A stretch of 64,000 nt of DNA, taken from assembly GCA_052143835.1 (NCBI GenBank), contig JBKQRV010000005.1, positions 1 through 64,000 on the forward strand. Reading direction: 5' to 3'. Under the pieces are notes generated by a model. The model was not told where the DNA came from. It searched no databases and was given only the letters and a program-made list of their open reading frames with translations. A program made the translations under genes and the position numbers. The stretch comes from DASPPM01 sp052143835 (GTDB lineage Bacteria > Pseudomonadota > Alphaproteobacteria > JACZXZ01). Of the stretch, positions 46,553 through 55,482 are shown piece by piece; positions within the stretch are counted from its first letter, which is position 1, and the number at the start of each line of letters is the position of its first letter.

Positions 46553-47580
46553 GCGGCGATACCACCGATCTCAAGCAGCTCATCGCTCACGTCGCGTCAG
46601 GACGCACCCTCGACCGCCGTCAGGCCGAGCTCGCCTTCGATATCATCATGTCGGGCAACGCCACCCTCTCGCAGATGGGCGGATTCCTCATGGCGCTGCG
46701 CGTGCGCGGGGAAACGGTCGAGGAAGTGACGGGGGCCGCCAGCATCATGCGCGCCAAGGCCCATCCGGTGAAGGCCCCGCAAGGGGCGATCGACGTGGTC
46801 GGCACCGGCGGCGACGGCTCCGGCACCTTCAACGTCTCGACCGCGAGTGCCATCGTGGTCGCCGGCTGCGGCGTGCCGGTCGCCAAGCACGGCAATCGCG
46901 CGCTCTCCTCCAAGTCCGGGGCCGCGGACGTGCTCGCCGCCCTCGGCGTCAATCTCGATGCGGGCTACGAGGTGGTCGAGCGCGCCATCCGCGAGGTCGG
47001 CATCGGCTTCATGCTGGCGCCGCGCTATCACAGCGCCATGCGCAACGTGGGTCCGACGCGGGTGGAGCTCGGCACCCGCACGATCTTCAACCTCCTTGGC
47101 CCGCTCTCGAACCCTGCAGGGGTCAAGCGCTATCTTGTCGGCACCTTCGCGCGCGAGTGGGCCGAGCCCATGGCGCGCGTGCTCGGCAACCTCGGCGCCG
47201 AGCAAGCCTGGGTCGTGCACGGTCTCGATGGCATCGACGAGCTGACGCTGACCGGGCCGAGCCATGTGAGCGAGCTCAAGGGCGGCAAGGTGCGGAGCTT
47301 CACCGTTTCGCCGGCTGACGCCGGGCTCGAGACCGCACCCCCCGAGGCGCTCAAGGGTGGCGATGCCGAGCACAATGCGCGGGCAATGACGGCCTTGCTG
47401 GCCGGCGTCCCCGGCGCGTACCGGGATTTCGTGCTGCTCAACGCCGCGGCCGCCTTGCTCATCGCGGGCAAGGCCGACACTTTGCCCGAGGGCGTCACCC
47501 TGGCCGCCAAGGCGATTGACGAGGGCCGCGCCAGGCGCGTGCTCGAGCGGCTTGTGGCCATCACCAACGACAAGCTCTAA
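46549..47580 (+). CDS. trpD: Anthranilate phosphoribosyltransferase
   Basis: Second step of tryptophan synthesis, adding phosphoribose to anthranilate. The 343-residue product has the PRPP site GTGGDGSGTFNVST, KHGNRALSSKSGAADVL and the RNVGPTRVELGTRTIFN region. The ATG overlaps the trpG stop by 4 bases. Length is typical. Confidence 0.98.
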   Translation: MSGDTTDLKQLIAHVASGRTLDRRQAELAFDIIMSGNATLSQMGGFLMALRVRGETVEEVTGAASIMRAKAHPVKAPQGAIDVVGTGGDGSGTFNVSTASAIVVAGCGVPVAKHGNRALSSKSGAADVLAALGVNLDAGYEVVERAIREVGIGFMLAPRYHSAMRNVGPTRVELGTRTIFNLLGPLSNPAGVKRYLVGTFAREWAEPMARVLGNLGAEQAWVVHGLDGIDELTLTGPSHVSELKGGKVRSFTVSPADAGLETAPPEALKGGDAEHNARAMTALLAGVPGAYRDFVLLNAAAALLIAGKADTLPEGVTLAAKAIDEGRARRVLERLVAITNDKL

Positions 47581-47589
47581 GTAATCGCC

Positions 47590-48414
47590 ATGGCGGACGT
47601 GCTTGAGCGAATCTGTGCCGACAAGCGCCGCGAGATCGCGCGGCGCAAGGGTTTGCGCCCATTGGCCGAAGTCGAGGCGGCGGCGCGCGCGGCCCCGGCC
47701 CCGCGCGGCTTCGCCCGGTGCTTGAGCGCAGCACTCGCCGCCGGCGGCTACGGCCTCATTGCCGAGATCAAGCGCGCCTCGCCCAGCAAGGGGCTTATCC
47801 GGGCCGATTTCTCGCCCGCCGCACTTGCCCGCGCCTACGCCCGCGGCGGTGCCACCTGTCTCTCGGTCCTGACCGACGAGCCCTATTTCCAAGGCCGCGA
47901 CTCGGATCTGGCGGCCGCGCGCGCGGCCGTCGAGCTCCCGGTGCTGCGCAAGGATTTCATGCTCGATCCTTACCAGATCGCCGAGGCGCGGGCGCTTGGC
48001 GCCGATTGCGTCCTTCTTATTCTCGCCGCCCTCGACGACGACGGTGCTATGAGCCTGGCCGAGGCGGCGCGCGACTGGGGCATGGACGTCCTGGTCGAGG
48101 TGCACGATTCCGACGAGCTTGCCCGCGCGCTTTTGTTGCCGTGTCAATTGATCGGAATTAATAATCGTAATCTCAAGACCTTGGCCGTTGATGTTGCAAC
48201 TACCGAAGCGCTTGCACCGCGCGTTCCCAAGGACCGACTCGCGGTCTCCGAGAGCGGGCTCAAGGGCCCGGCCGATCTCGCGCGCATGGCCCGGGCCGGG
48301 GTGCGCTGCTTTCTCGTCGGCGAGTCCCTGATGGCGCAAGCGGACGTTGAGGCGGCGACGCGGGCGCTCCTGGCAGCCCCGGGTGACGTGGCCGCCGCAC
48401 GGGCGAGGGCCTGA
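47590..48414 (+). CDS. trpC: Indole-3-glycerol-phosphate synthase
   Basis: Ring-closing step of tryptophan synthesis. The 274-residue TIM barrel has IAEIKRASPSKGLIR near the N-terminus, LRKDFMLDPYQIAEARALGAD, INNRNLKTLAVD and VSESGLKGPADL. It lacks a fused TrpF domain. It lies 9 bases after trpD and 3 bases before moaC, so the trp and molybdopterin genes share a transcript. Confidence 0.98.
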   Translation: MADVLERICADKRREIARRKGLRPLAEVEAAARAAPAPRGFARCLSAALAAGGYGLIAEIKRASPSKGLIRADFSPAALARAYARGGATCLSVLTDEPYFQGRDSDLAAARAAVELPVLRKDFMLDPYQIAEARALGADCVLLILAALDDDGAMSLAEAARDWGMDVLVEVHDSDELARALLLPCQLIGINNRNLKTLAVDVATTEALAPRVPKDRLAVSESGLKGPADLARMARAGVRCFLVGESLMAQADVEAATRALLAAPGDVAAARARA

Positions 48415-48417
48415 GCC

Positions 48418-48894
48418 ATGGCGACGCTCACTCATTTCGATGACAAGGGCCAAGCCGTGATGGTCGACGTCTCGGACAAGCCCGAGAGCGAGCGAGTCGC
48501 CATCGCCGCAGGTGCTGTCCTGATGCGGCCGGCGACGCTCGCGCGCATCATGGAGGGCGGGGTCAAGAAGGGCGACGTGCTCGCCACAGCCCGGTTGGCC
48601 GGCATCATGGCAGCCAAGCGCACGCCCGACCTCATCCCGCTGTGCCACCCCCTTCCGCTCACCGCGGTCGAAGTGGCGCTTAGCTGCGACCCCGCCCGAC
48701 ATGCCGTCGATATCGTCGCAACCTGCAAGTCGAAGGGACGCACGGGGGTCGAGATGGAAGCCTTGACCGCGGTCGCCGTGGCGGCCCTCACGATCTACGA
48801 CATGTGCAAAGCCATCGATCGGGCCATGTCCCTGAGCGAGATCAGGCTGCTCGAGAAAAGCGGCGGCAAGTCAGGCCACTACAAGGCGAAATAA
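48418..48894 (+). CDS. moaC: Cyclic pyranopterin monophosphate synthase MoaC
   Basis: Molybdenum cofactor step that forms cyclic pyranopterin monophosphate. The 158-residue product has KKGDVLATARLAGIMAAKRT, DLIPLCHPLPL and GVEMEALTAVAVAALTIYDM with the catalytic Lys and His residues. It is located between trpC and moeA; the TAATG overlap with moeA indicates coupling. Confidence 0.98.
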   Translation: MATLTHFDDKGQAVMVDVSDKPESERVAIAAGAVLMRPATLARIMEGGVKKGDVLATARLAGIMAAKRTPDLIPLCHPLPLTAVEVALSCDPARHAVDIVATCKSKGRTGVEMEALTAVAVAALTIYDMCKAIDRAMSLSEIRLLEKSGGKSGHYKAK

Positions 48895-50108
48895 TGATCT
48901 CGGTCGAAGAAGCGCTCGGCCGCATCCTGAAGGCCTTCTCGCCCCTTGCCGCCGAGCGGGTAAGCCTGGCTTCCGCCCTTGGCCGGGTGCTCGCCGAGGA
49001 TGTGACGGCGCGTCTCACCCAGCCGCGCACGGCCGTGTCGGCGATGGACGGCTATGCCGTGCGCGCCGCCGATGCCGCGCAAGTGCCGGTGACTCTCCGC
49101 GTGGTCGGCTCGGCCCCGGCCGGAGGCGCTTATGGCGGGACGCTACGTTCCGGCGAGGCCGTGCGCATCTTCACGGGTGCTGCGCTTCCCGCGGGTGCCG
49201 ACGCCGTCATCATCCAAGAGGATACGACCGCCGAGGGCGACCGGGTCACCATTCGCGAGGTGGGGCGCGTCGGCCGCCACATCCGCCCCGCCGGCCTCGA
49301 CTTCAAGGCGGGCGAAGTGGGCATCAGCGCCGGCCGCAGGCTCGGGCCGCGCGACATCGGCCTGGCAGCCGCCATGAACGTGCCCTGGCTCAGCGTGCGC
49401 CGCCGCCCCCGCGTCGCCGTGCTCGCGACCGGCGACGAGGTCGTCATGCCGGGCGATCCGCTCGGCCCCAACCAGATCGTGAGCTCGAATGCTTTGGCGC
49501 TTGCCGCGGCGGCCGCGGCCTGGGGCGGGGAGCCAATCAACCTCGGCATCGCCGCCGACACCAAGGAATCGCTGCAAGAGCTCGCCGCCGGTGCCGCCGG
49601 TGCCGATCTCCTGATCACCACCGGCGGCGCCTCTGTCGGCGAGCACGACCTCGTGCAAAGCGCCCTTGCCGAGCGCGGCCTTGCAGTCGATTTCTGGCAG
49701 ATCGCGATGCGGCCGGGTAAGCCCCTCATTTTCGGCCGGCTCGGCACCACTCCCCTCCTCGGCCTCCCCGGCAACCCGGTCTCCTCGCTCGTCTGCGCCA
49801 TCATCTTCTTGAGGCCAGCGATGGCGCGCATGCTCGGCCTCAGCACCTCCGAGGAGGGCTTTGCGAACGCCCGGCTCGGCTGCGACCTTGCGGCCAACGA
49901 TCGCCGTCAGGACTACCTGCGCTCGCGCCTCGCACGCGGCCCGGACGGCGAGATGGTGGCAACGCCCTTCGAGGTGCAGGACAGCTCCAATCTTTCCCGC
50001 TTGGCCCATGCCGACTGCCTGGTCGTGCGCCCGCCTTTGGCCCCCGCGGCCAAGGCAGGCGACGGGGTGACGATCATTCCCTTGGATGGACTCGCGCCCC
50101 TCATCTGA
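48894..50108 (+). CDS. moeA: Molybdopterin molybdenumtransferase MoeA
   Basis: Inserts molybdate into molybdopterin. The 404-residue product has the MoeA domain I signature SAMDGYAVRAAD, domain III with ATGDEVVMPGDPLGPNQIVSSN and TTGGASVGEHDLV, and LLGLPGNPVS. The ATG at 48894 overlaps the moaC TAA by one base and was chosen over an in-frame extension inside moaC. Confidence 0.97.
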   Translation: MISVEEALGRILKAFSPLAAERVSLASALGRVLAEDVTARLTQPRTAVSAMDGYAVRAADAAQVPVTLRVVGSAPAGGAYGGTLRSGEAVRIFTGAALPAGADAVIIQEDTTAEGDRVTIREVGRVGRHIRPAGLDFKAGEVGISAGRRLGPRDIGLAAAMNVPWLSVRRRPRVAVLATGDEVVMPGDPLGPNQIVSSNALALAAAAAAWGGEPINLGIAADTKESLQELAAGAAGADLLITTGGASVGEHDLVQSALAERGLAVDFWQIAMRPGKPLIFGRLGTTPLLGLPGNPVSSLVCAIIFLRPAMARMLGLSTSEEGFANARLGCDLAANDRRQDYLRSRLARGPDGEMVATPFEVQDSSNLSRLAHADCLVVRPPLAPAAKAGDGVTIIPLDGLAPLI

Positions 50109-50167
50109 GTCCGCGCAAAGCCACTTTGAAGCGAAAAAGGGGCAAAAAGGCTCTTGACCTCTTTCGG

Positions 50168-50182
50168 GAACTAAACTAGAAC
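50168..50182. promoter_or_regulatory. SOS box upstream of lexA (GTTC-N7-GTTC)
   Basis: The minus strand reads GTTC-TAGTTTA-GTTC, an exact match to the alphaproteobacterial LexA site, 60 bases before the lexA ATG. It implies lexA autoregulation. A second GTTC at 50204 lacks a matching half. Confidence 0.88.
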
Positions 50183-50241
50183 ATGCGGTGACGTTTTGCT
50201 TTTGTTCTAGATTTAGTAGCTCTCCAGCCCGGGGGACGTAG

Positions 50242-50961
50242 ATGCTGACGAAGAAACAACGCGAGCTCCTGATGTACATCGAGCGGCGGCTGCGCGAGAG
50301 CGGCATTTCGCCCTCCTTCGACGAGATGAAGGAGGCGCTCGACCTGCGCTCGAAATCCGGCATCCATCGCCTCATTACCGGGCTCGAGGAGCGCGGCTTC
50401 ATTCGCCGTTTGCCGCATCGCGCGCGCGCGCTCGAGGTGCTTCGCCTGCCCGAGACCGCGGCCGTGGCCGGGCGCAGCAACGGCGCCGCCGCAAGCGCCA
50501 ATGACTTCTCGCCCAAGGTGATCGCCGGCAGCTTCCGCAACCGCGGTCTCGGCGGTGCCGCGAGTCATGGAGACGAGCCCGCGATCGAGCTGCCGCTTTA
50601 TGGCAAGATCGCCGCGGGCACGCCCATCGAAGCGCTGCGCGACCATTCGAGCACGATCAGCATGCCGGCCAGCATACTCGGCCGCGGCGAATACTATGCG
50701 CTGCAGGTCGAGGGCGATTCGATGGTCGACGCCGGCATCCTCGATGAGGACGTGGTCGTCATCAAGCGCGGCGAGGTGGCCGACAGCGGCGAGATCGTGG
50801 TCGCCCTCATCGACGACAACGAGGTGACGCTGAAGCGCTTACGGCGCAAGGGAGACTCGATCGCGCTCGAGCCCGCCAACAAGAAATACGAGACGCGCAT
50901 CTTCGGTCCCGACCGCGTGCGCATTCAAGGCAAGCTCGTCAGCCTGTTCCGGCGCTATTAG
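50242..50961 (+). CDS. lexA: LexA repressor
   Basis: SOS repressor. The 239-residue product has an N-terminal winged helix (MLTKKQRELLMYIERRL, SPSFDEMKEALDLRSKSGIH), a linker, and a C-terminal S24 autoprotease domain. The cleavage site is Ala125-Gly126 (KIAAG), the nucleophile is Ser160 in EGDSMVDAG and the general base Lys198 in DNEVTLKRL, with spacings close to those of E. coli. GGGGGA precedes the ATG. Convergent with comEC. Confidence 0.97.
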   Translation: MLTKKQRELLMYIERRLRESGISPSFDEMKEALDLRSKSGIHRLITGLEERGFIRRLPHRARALEVLRLPETAAVAGRSNGAAASANDFSPKVIAGSFRNRGLGGAASHGDEPAIELPLYGKIAAGTPIEALRDHSSTISMPASILGRGEYYALQVEGDSMVDAGILDEDVVVIKRGEVADSGEIVVALIDDNEVTLKRLRRKGDSIALEPANKKYETRIFGPDRVRIQGKLVSLFRRY

Positions 50962-51076
50962 GGCGCCTTGTTGTTCATCACACGCGCTTGAGACGCGACC
51001 GTTCCACGTGCCGAATCCCTCGCGCGTGATCACGGTAGAGCGCGCGTGCGCCCCCTGCGCGTGGGCGCGTTGAGAC

Positions 51077-53329
51077 CTACTCCTCGTCTTCCTCGGCCGG
51101 CGGTTCTTCCGGCGTCTGCGGCTCGGGCGGCACTCCCGTCCGAGTTCTCTTGGAAACCGGCTGGGACTTCGCGGCCGGCCGTACCGACGCCACGCTCTCG
51201 GGCCGCTCCGGCACCCAGGGACGCGCCCCACGCCAGTCGCGTACGCTCTCGCTCGTGACCGCCGCGGGAGAAAGCCAGATCGCGTGCCCGCCGTCGCGCC
51301 ACAGGTCCAAGCGATCAATGATCATGCGCGGGGCCGGACAGGCCGATTTGATGGGCGCCACGCTCACCAGCACGCTGGCGTGAAGGCAGTCCTCTAGGAG
51401 CGCCTCGCGCTCGCGCACCAGCGCCACGAGCTGGCCGTTGGCCCGATAGAGGCAGCCGAGCGCGTCGCAGACGAGGCGGCCGTCGGCGCTTGCGCCCTCC
51501 TCCGGCCAGGGGTCGCGCGTGGTTTGCCCGGCGCGCTTGACGATCGTCTCCACGTCGAAGTCGTCGCCGCGCACGGGCGAGATCATCATGCGCCCGTCCG
51601 CCGCGCGCACCGCGAAGAGACGCGCATCCTCCGAGACGATCACGTCGGGATGACGCTCAAGCGCCACGCTCGCGAGCCCCAGCGCGACCGCGGCCAGGCC
51701 GAGCGCGCGCCAGGGCCGCTGCCACAAGCAGAGCCAGAGCATGCCGAGGCTGACCGCGATCAGGCCCCACAGCGGCATCGCGGGCAGAATGGCGACCGAG
51801 CCCGGCCAGCTCACCACCGTCTTGGCCGACCAGATCACCACGTGCAGGCCCCAGCCCATGGGCGGCAACGCCACTCCCTCGAGCCCAAAGGGCATCAGCA
51901 CGAAGGCGACGATCGCCCACGGCATCACCCAAAGCGCCGTCACCGGCACGGCGATGAGGTTGGTGACGAAGCCGAAGGCGGCCAGGCGATCGAAGTGATA
52001 GATCGAGTAAGGGATGGTCGCCATGCTGGTGATCAGGCTGGTAAAGGCGACGCCCGTCAGATAGAGCAGCGGAACGCGCCACCATCCCTCGCCCGCGACC
52101 CAGCGCAGCACAGGCTGGCGCAAGCTCTCGTACGCGGCGAGCAAGGCGAGCACGGCCGAGAAGGAGAGCTGGAAGCTCGGGCCGGTGAGACTCTCGGGCT
52201 CGATGGCGAGGATGGCGACCGCGGCCCAGCACAGCATGCGCATCGAGATCGAGGTGCGGTCGAGCAGCACGCCAAGCAGCACCACGCCGGTCATGATGAA
52301 GGCACGCTGTGTCGGCACCGTGGCACCCGTGATGAGCAGATAGAACGCGGCCCCGGCGAGGGCCGCCAAGGCCGCCCACTTCTTGATCGGATAACGCAGC
52401 GCGAGGCGCGGGATGAGCGCCAAGAGCGCGCGCACGCCGAAGAAAAGCGCGCCCGTCACCATGCCGAGGTGAAGGCCGGCGATGGCAAGGAGATGGGCCA
52501 AGCCCGAATTCCGCATGGCCTCGATCACGTCGGGCGGAATTGCGCCGCGCTCGCCGGTCATGAGGGCGGCGGCGATACCGCCTTCCGCGCCCGGCAGCTC
52601 GGCCGTCACGCGCTGGGCGATACGGTCGCGTAGTGCCGCGAGCGAGAGCGCAAAGCCGCTCGAGCGCTTCGGCTCGACGAAGATGCGGCCATAGGCGTAG
52701 CCCACGGCGCCGAGCCGGAGGTAATAAGCATGCCGTTGAAAATCGAAGGCGCCGGGTGCGATCGGCGCCGGCGGCGGAAGCAGCACCGCGCGCACGCGCA
52801 GCCCATCGCCGGGACTGAGCTCCGTCGCCTCATCCCTCAGGCGCACGCGGACGCGCGCCGGCGTGCGCTCGGGTGCTAAGCGCTCCACCTGCGGCCGGTC
52901 GAGAGTGACCCGTCGGCCGCGGGCGAGCTGCTCGACCTCGACGACGCGGCCGCTCAGCGCTACGGGCCCGAGCCGCTTCTCCAGCCGTGGCGCGCTCACC
53001 TGGTCCGTGCGCCAGCCCGCGATGGCGAAGCCGAGTGCGATCGTGGCGAGTGCCAACAAGAGCGAGAGCGGATAAGGACGCCTGCGGCAGAGCCAGGCTG
53101 CGGCCAAGAGTGCGAACGCCGCCGCGGGCGCCGGCCAATGGCTCGGCTCGAAGGGCAAGGCAAAATAAAGGGCAATGCCCGCGCCGAAGAAGGCCGGCAG
53201 CCAGAACGGCCAGCGCTCGCGCTCCGCGTCGAGCTCGCGTCTGGCGACTTGCGCCGCGCGCCAAACAACCCCTCCGTGCATCTCGGGGCGCACGGCTTCC
53301 GCAGGCTCGCTGAGATCCGCGCCGCTCAC
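51077..53329 (-). CDS. comEC: ComEC/Rec2-family DNA-uptake channel protein
   Basis: The 750-residue inner-membrane protein has an N-terminal OB-like DUF4131 region, then the competence domain with NSGLAHLLAIAGLHLGMV and about ten further helices. ComEC forms the channel that brings single-stranded DNA into the cell. The beta-lactamase-like C-terminal domain is absent or unrecognisable; the last 150 residues end in an acidic Pro/Glu tail. The start is GTG at 53329; an ATG at 53281 is an alternative. Convergent with lexA. Confidence 0.9.
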   Translation of the reverse strand: MSGADLSEPAEAVRPEMHGGVVWRAAQVARRELDAERERWPFWLPAFFGAGIALYFALPFEPSHWPAPAAAFALLAAAWLCRRRPYPLSLLLALATIALGFAIAGWRTDQVSAPRLEKRLGPVALSGRVVEVEQLARGRRVTLDRPQVERLAPERTPARVRVRLRDEATELSPGDGLRVRAVLLPPPAPIAPGAFDFQRHAYYLRLGAVGYAYGRIFVEPKRSSGFALSLAALRDRIAQRVTAELPGAEGGIAAALMTGERGAIPPDVIEAMRNSGLAHLLAIAGLHLGMVTGALFFGVRALLALIPRLALRYPIKKWAALAALAGAAFYLLITGATVPTQRAFIMTGVVLLGVLLDRTSISMRMLCWAAVAILAIEPESLTGPSFQLSFSAVLALLAAYESLRQPVLRWVAGEGWWRVPLLYLTGVAFTSLITSMATIPYSIYHFDRLAAFGFVTNLIAVPVTALWVMPWAIVAFVLMPFGLEGVALPPMGWGLHVVIWSAKTVVSWPGSVAILPAMPLWGLIAVSLGMLWLCLWQRPWRALGLAAVALGLASVALERHPDVIVSEDARLFAVRAADGRMMISPVRGDDFDVETIVKRAGQTTRDPWPEEGASADGRLVCDALGCLYRANGQLVALVREREALLEDCLHASVLVSVAPIKSACPAPRMIIDRLDLWRDGGHAIWLSPAAVTSESVRDWRGARPWVPERPESVASVRPAAKSQPVSKRTRTGVPPEPQTPEEPPAEEDEE

Positions 53330-53417
53330 GGCTCAACCGCCCCTCAGAGGCTCCCCAGAGGGGACATGCTACAGGACAGCGCCCCTCCTGACGAGAGGTG
53401 CCACGTCTCGATGTCCC

Positions 53418-53747
53418 TTAGCACGTCTTCACGTTCTTGTCGCACGCCTGGAGCTTGAAGCGCTCGGCCCCGGCTGTCCGGCTCGCATCAAAGGCGCGCT
53501 GATCCGCGCAATGCGCCCGAACGAAAACGACCGTTTGGCCCTCGACGACATGCTCCTCGAGGTCCGAGAGAAACAGGACTTCGCAATTCTGCTCCTTGAG
53601 GAGCTGCTCACGAAGATCGCTCTGCCAATCCGCTCTCGTCGGAGTGACGAGCGAAAGTGCCATGAAGCCGGCAAGAACGAGAACCGCGCCCGTGTTGATC
53701 GGGCAGCGAAACGCGGAAGGCCGGTCGCATAGGCTCCGAAGGCACAT
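53418..53747 (-). CDS. Small exported hypothetical protein
   Basis: The 109-residue protein has a hydrophobic segment at about 20-36 ending TRADW, read as a signal peptide, then a short mature domain with Cys residues (QNCEVLF, AHCADQRAFDASR, QACDKNVKTC) that could form disulfides. The same AHCADQRAFDASR-like core recurs in small alphaproteobacterial exported proteins, from memory, without an assigned function. The start could lie later, since the n-region is long. It lies upstream of comEC on the same strand with an 88-base gap. Confidence 0.6.
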   Translation of the reverse strand: MCLRSLCDRPSAFRCPINTGAVLVLAGFMALSLVTPTRADWQSDLREQLLKEQNCEVLFLSDLEEHVVEGQTVVFVRAHCADQRAFDASRTAGAERFKLQACDKNVKTC

Positions 53748-53884
53748 CGGTGGGCGAGCCTTATCTCCGATAGCGGCGTGGCGGGCCTGGTCAGATCCGG
53801 CGCCGAATTACCCTGCATCTCACTCCGCTTTGCAGGGATCGCGCATTGATCTCGATCAGTACGTTGCACTTCCCATACCTCGGG

Positions 53885-54023
53885 ACTAGAGCGGATTTCG
53901 CTCAGGTGGAAGCGGCCCCTCCCGTCATTGCCGGGCTTGACCCGGCAATCCATGGACCCCCGGGACGAGCCCGGGGGCGACGAGAAAAATTGGCGATTCC
54001 ATCAAGGCGGAACTGGCTCTAGT
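53885..54023. mobile_element. 139-bp MITE-like element with terminal inverted repeats
   Basis: Left end ACTAGAGCGGATTTCGCTC (53885 onward) and right end CTCTAGT (to 54023) are imperfect inverted repeats over 27 bases (19 of 27 identical, outer 8 exact). Inside are two tight hairpins: ATTGCCGGG/CCCGGCAAT (53927-53949) and CCCCCGGG/CCCGGGGG (53957-53977). There is no ORF inside, and no clear target-site duplication was seen. Confidence 0.7.
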
Positions 54024-54086
54024 GCTATGATCCAGGTCTCGTCTGATAGTGCGCCGGCTGCGGAGGGCGCTTTCGCGTTTGCGGAC

Positions 54087-55247
54087 ATGGCAGTCAAACC
54101 AGAATACACCCGAGAACGCGTAAACATCGCGGGGAAGGCCCTCGTTCAAGGCTTTTTCGGTGTCCCACCGATAAGTCTTGATCAAACGGACTGGGAAAGG
54201 CACTGGGACGAGTGGGCCGAAAACATAGCAGTAATCAACAATTGGCGTTCGGCTCATGGCTACCCTTTGAATACGTTCCAGACCACCCTACGAAATTCCG
54301 CGCGCCGCTTCGATGCCGACGCGCTAATCGCTCAGCGTACAAAGCGACTCATTTCTATCGCAGCTAAGCTAAATCGTGAGCCAAGAATGAAGCTCTCGCA
54401 AATGCAAGACATTGGTGGCTGTCGCGCGGTGGTCAAGTCGGTCGCCGAAGTGCGCAGTCTCGTATCGTATTATGAAAAGGAAATTCGGCTCCAGCATACC
54501 TTAGCGACGAAAGACGATTACATAGACGAGCCCAAAAGCAGCGGCTACAGAGGCGTTCACTTGGTTTATCGATTCCATTCGGATAGGCCAGCCGCTGTTG
54601 CTTATAACGGTCTCAAAATCGAGATGCAAATTCGCTCGAAGTATCAGCACGCTTGGGCCACAGCCGTCGAGACCGTAGGGACATTTGTGCAGCAAGCGTT
54701 AAAATCTAGCCAAGGCGAGGAAGACTGGCTTCGGTTCTTTGAATTGATGGGAAGCGTGATCGCGTTGCGCGAAAGACTGCCCCTTGTTCCGAACACCCCT
54801 ACCAAAAGAAAGGAATTGATTGCCACATTAGCTGAATACACAGCAAGATTGGGCGTTGTGAATCATTTGACAGGTTATCGCAATGCGCTGCGTCATATCA
54901 CGGAACGAGCTAATCCATCCGATAGATATTTCCTCTTGGAACTGGAAGCGTCTAAAAACCGGCTGGTCGTTACCGGCTTTCCGTTGCACGAATTGCCCGA
55001 GGCCCAAAGGAAGTACGCTTTGGCAGAACAAATGGTGCGTTCGCATCCTGGTGCAGATGCCGTGCTTGTGTCCGTGGACTCACTGACAGCTTTGGAGCGC
55101 GCATACCCAAATTATTTCGCAGACACGCGCGTCTTTATACAGTTGTTAAATCAAGCACTGAGTGGCAGTTCCCACGGAATATCCGTACAACCGCTCAAGC
55201 TTGATTCCGACGATTCGCTCGCTTTGGTGCGCCGACAACCTTCTTGA
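54087..55247 (+). CDS. RelA/SpoT-domain (alarmone synthetase-like) protein
   Basis: The 386-residue protein from the ATG at 54087 has a synthetase-type RelA/SpoT domain at about 60-230: RTKRLISIAAKL, QDIGGCRAVV, PKSSGYRGVHLVYR and EMQIRSKYQHAWATAVE. No hydrolase (HD) or TGS/ACT domains. A C-terminal helical part ends with RAYPNYFADTRVFIQLL. It would transfer pyrophosphate to a nucleotide; the product is unknown. An ATG at 54027 would add 20 residues but lies 3 bases beyond the MITE-like element. Codon use is clearly AT-richer than the flanking core, suggesting transfer. Confidence 0.85.
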   Translation: MAVKPEYTRERVNIAGKALVQGFFGVPPISLDQTDWERHWDEWAENIAVINNWRSAHGYPLNTFQTTLRNSARRFDADALIAQRTKRLISIAAKLNREPRMKLSQMQDIGGCRAVVKSVAEVRSLVSYYEKEIRLQHTLATKDDYIDEPKSSGYRGVHLVYRFHSDRPAAVAYNGLKIEMQIRSKYQHAWATAVETVGTFVQQALKSSQGEEDWLRFFELMGSVIALRERLPLVPNTPTKRKELIATLAEYTARLGVVNHLTGYRNALRHITERANPSDRYFLLELEASKNRLVVTGFPLHELPEAQRKYALAEQMVRSHPGADAVLVSVDSLTALERAYPNYFADTRVFIQLLNQALSGSSHGISVQPLKLDSDDSLALVRRQPS

Positions 55248-55368
55248 AAGCGCGCTCGGCGCCTTCTTCGGTCTCGTCCGCCCCGATTTCGCAGGCAGTT
55301 TCGAGGAACCGTTTGTATTCCTCGGGGTCGCTAGAAGCCTTGGGTTTGGGCGCGGGTTTCCGTGGCAT
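55195..55368 (-). CDS. Small hypothetical protein convergent with the alarmone synthetase
   Basis: The 57-residue basic protein has a Lys/Pro-rich N-terminus, a central acidic helix (DPEEYKRFLETACEIGADET) and a basic C-terminal tail. An ATG at 55377 would add three residues. Its 3' end overlaps the alarmone synthetase by 53 bases. Small proteins of this layout (DPE-Y-RF-E-A---GADE-EE--ERAFKKVV) are common in alphaproteobacteria, to my recollection, without a known role. The protein-like pattern argues for a real gene. Confidence 0.55.
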   Translation of the reverse strand: MPRKPAPKPKASSDPEEYKRFLETACEIGADETEEGAERAFKKVVGAPKRANRRNQA

Positions 55369-55448
55369 AAGTTGCATGATAGCACGCGAAATGGTTGATA
55401 GCCAAGAAGGCAAGCCAAACCTGATAGGTACGAAGTAGCTGAAATTGC

Positions 55449-55476
55449 TTGATTTTCCGTCAAAATCTGCTAGTCT
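55449..55476 (+). promoter_or_regulatory. Promoter of the structured RNA (TTGATT, N16, TAGTCT)
   Basis: -35 TTGATT (55449-55454) and -10 TAGTCT (55471-55476), 16 bases apart. They are followed within about 10 bases by the first hairpin of the RNA. No start codon with a ribosome-binding site follows. Confidence 0.5.
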
Positions 55477-55482
55477 TCAAAA

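Noticed and set aside
50204..50219. Second SOS box before lexA
   Set aside because: Only one GTTC half is present; the base pattern 7 positions later is AGTA, not GTTC.
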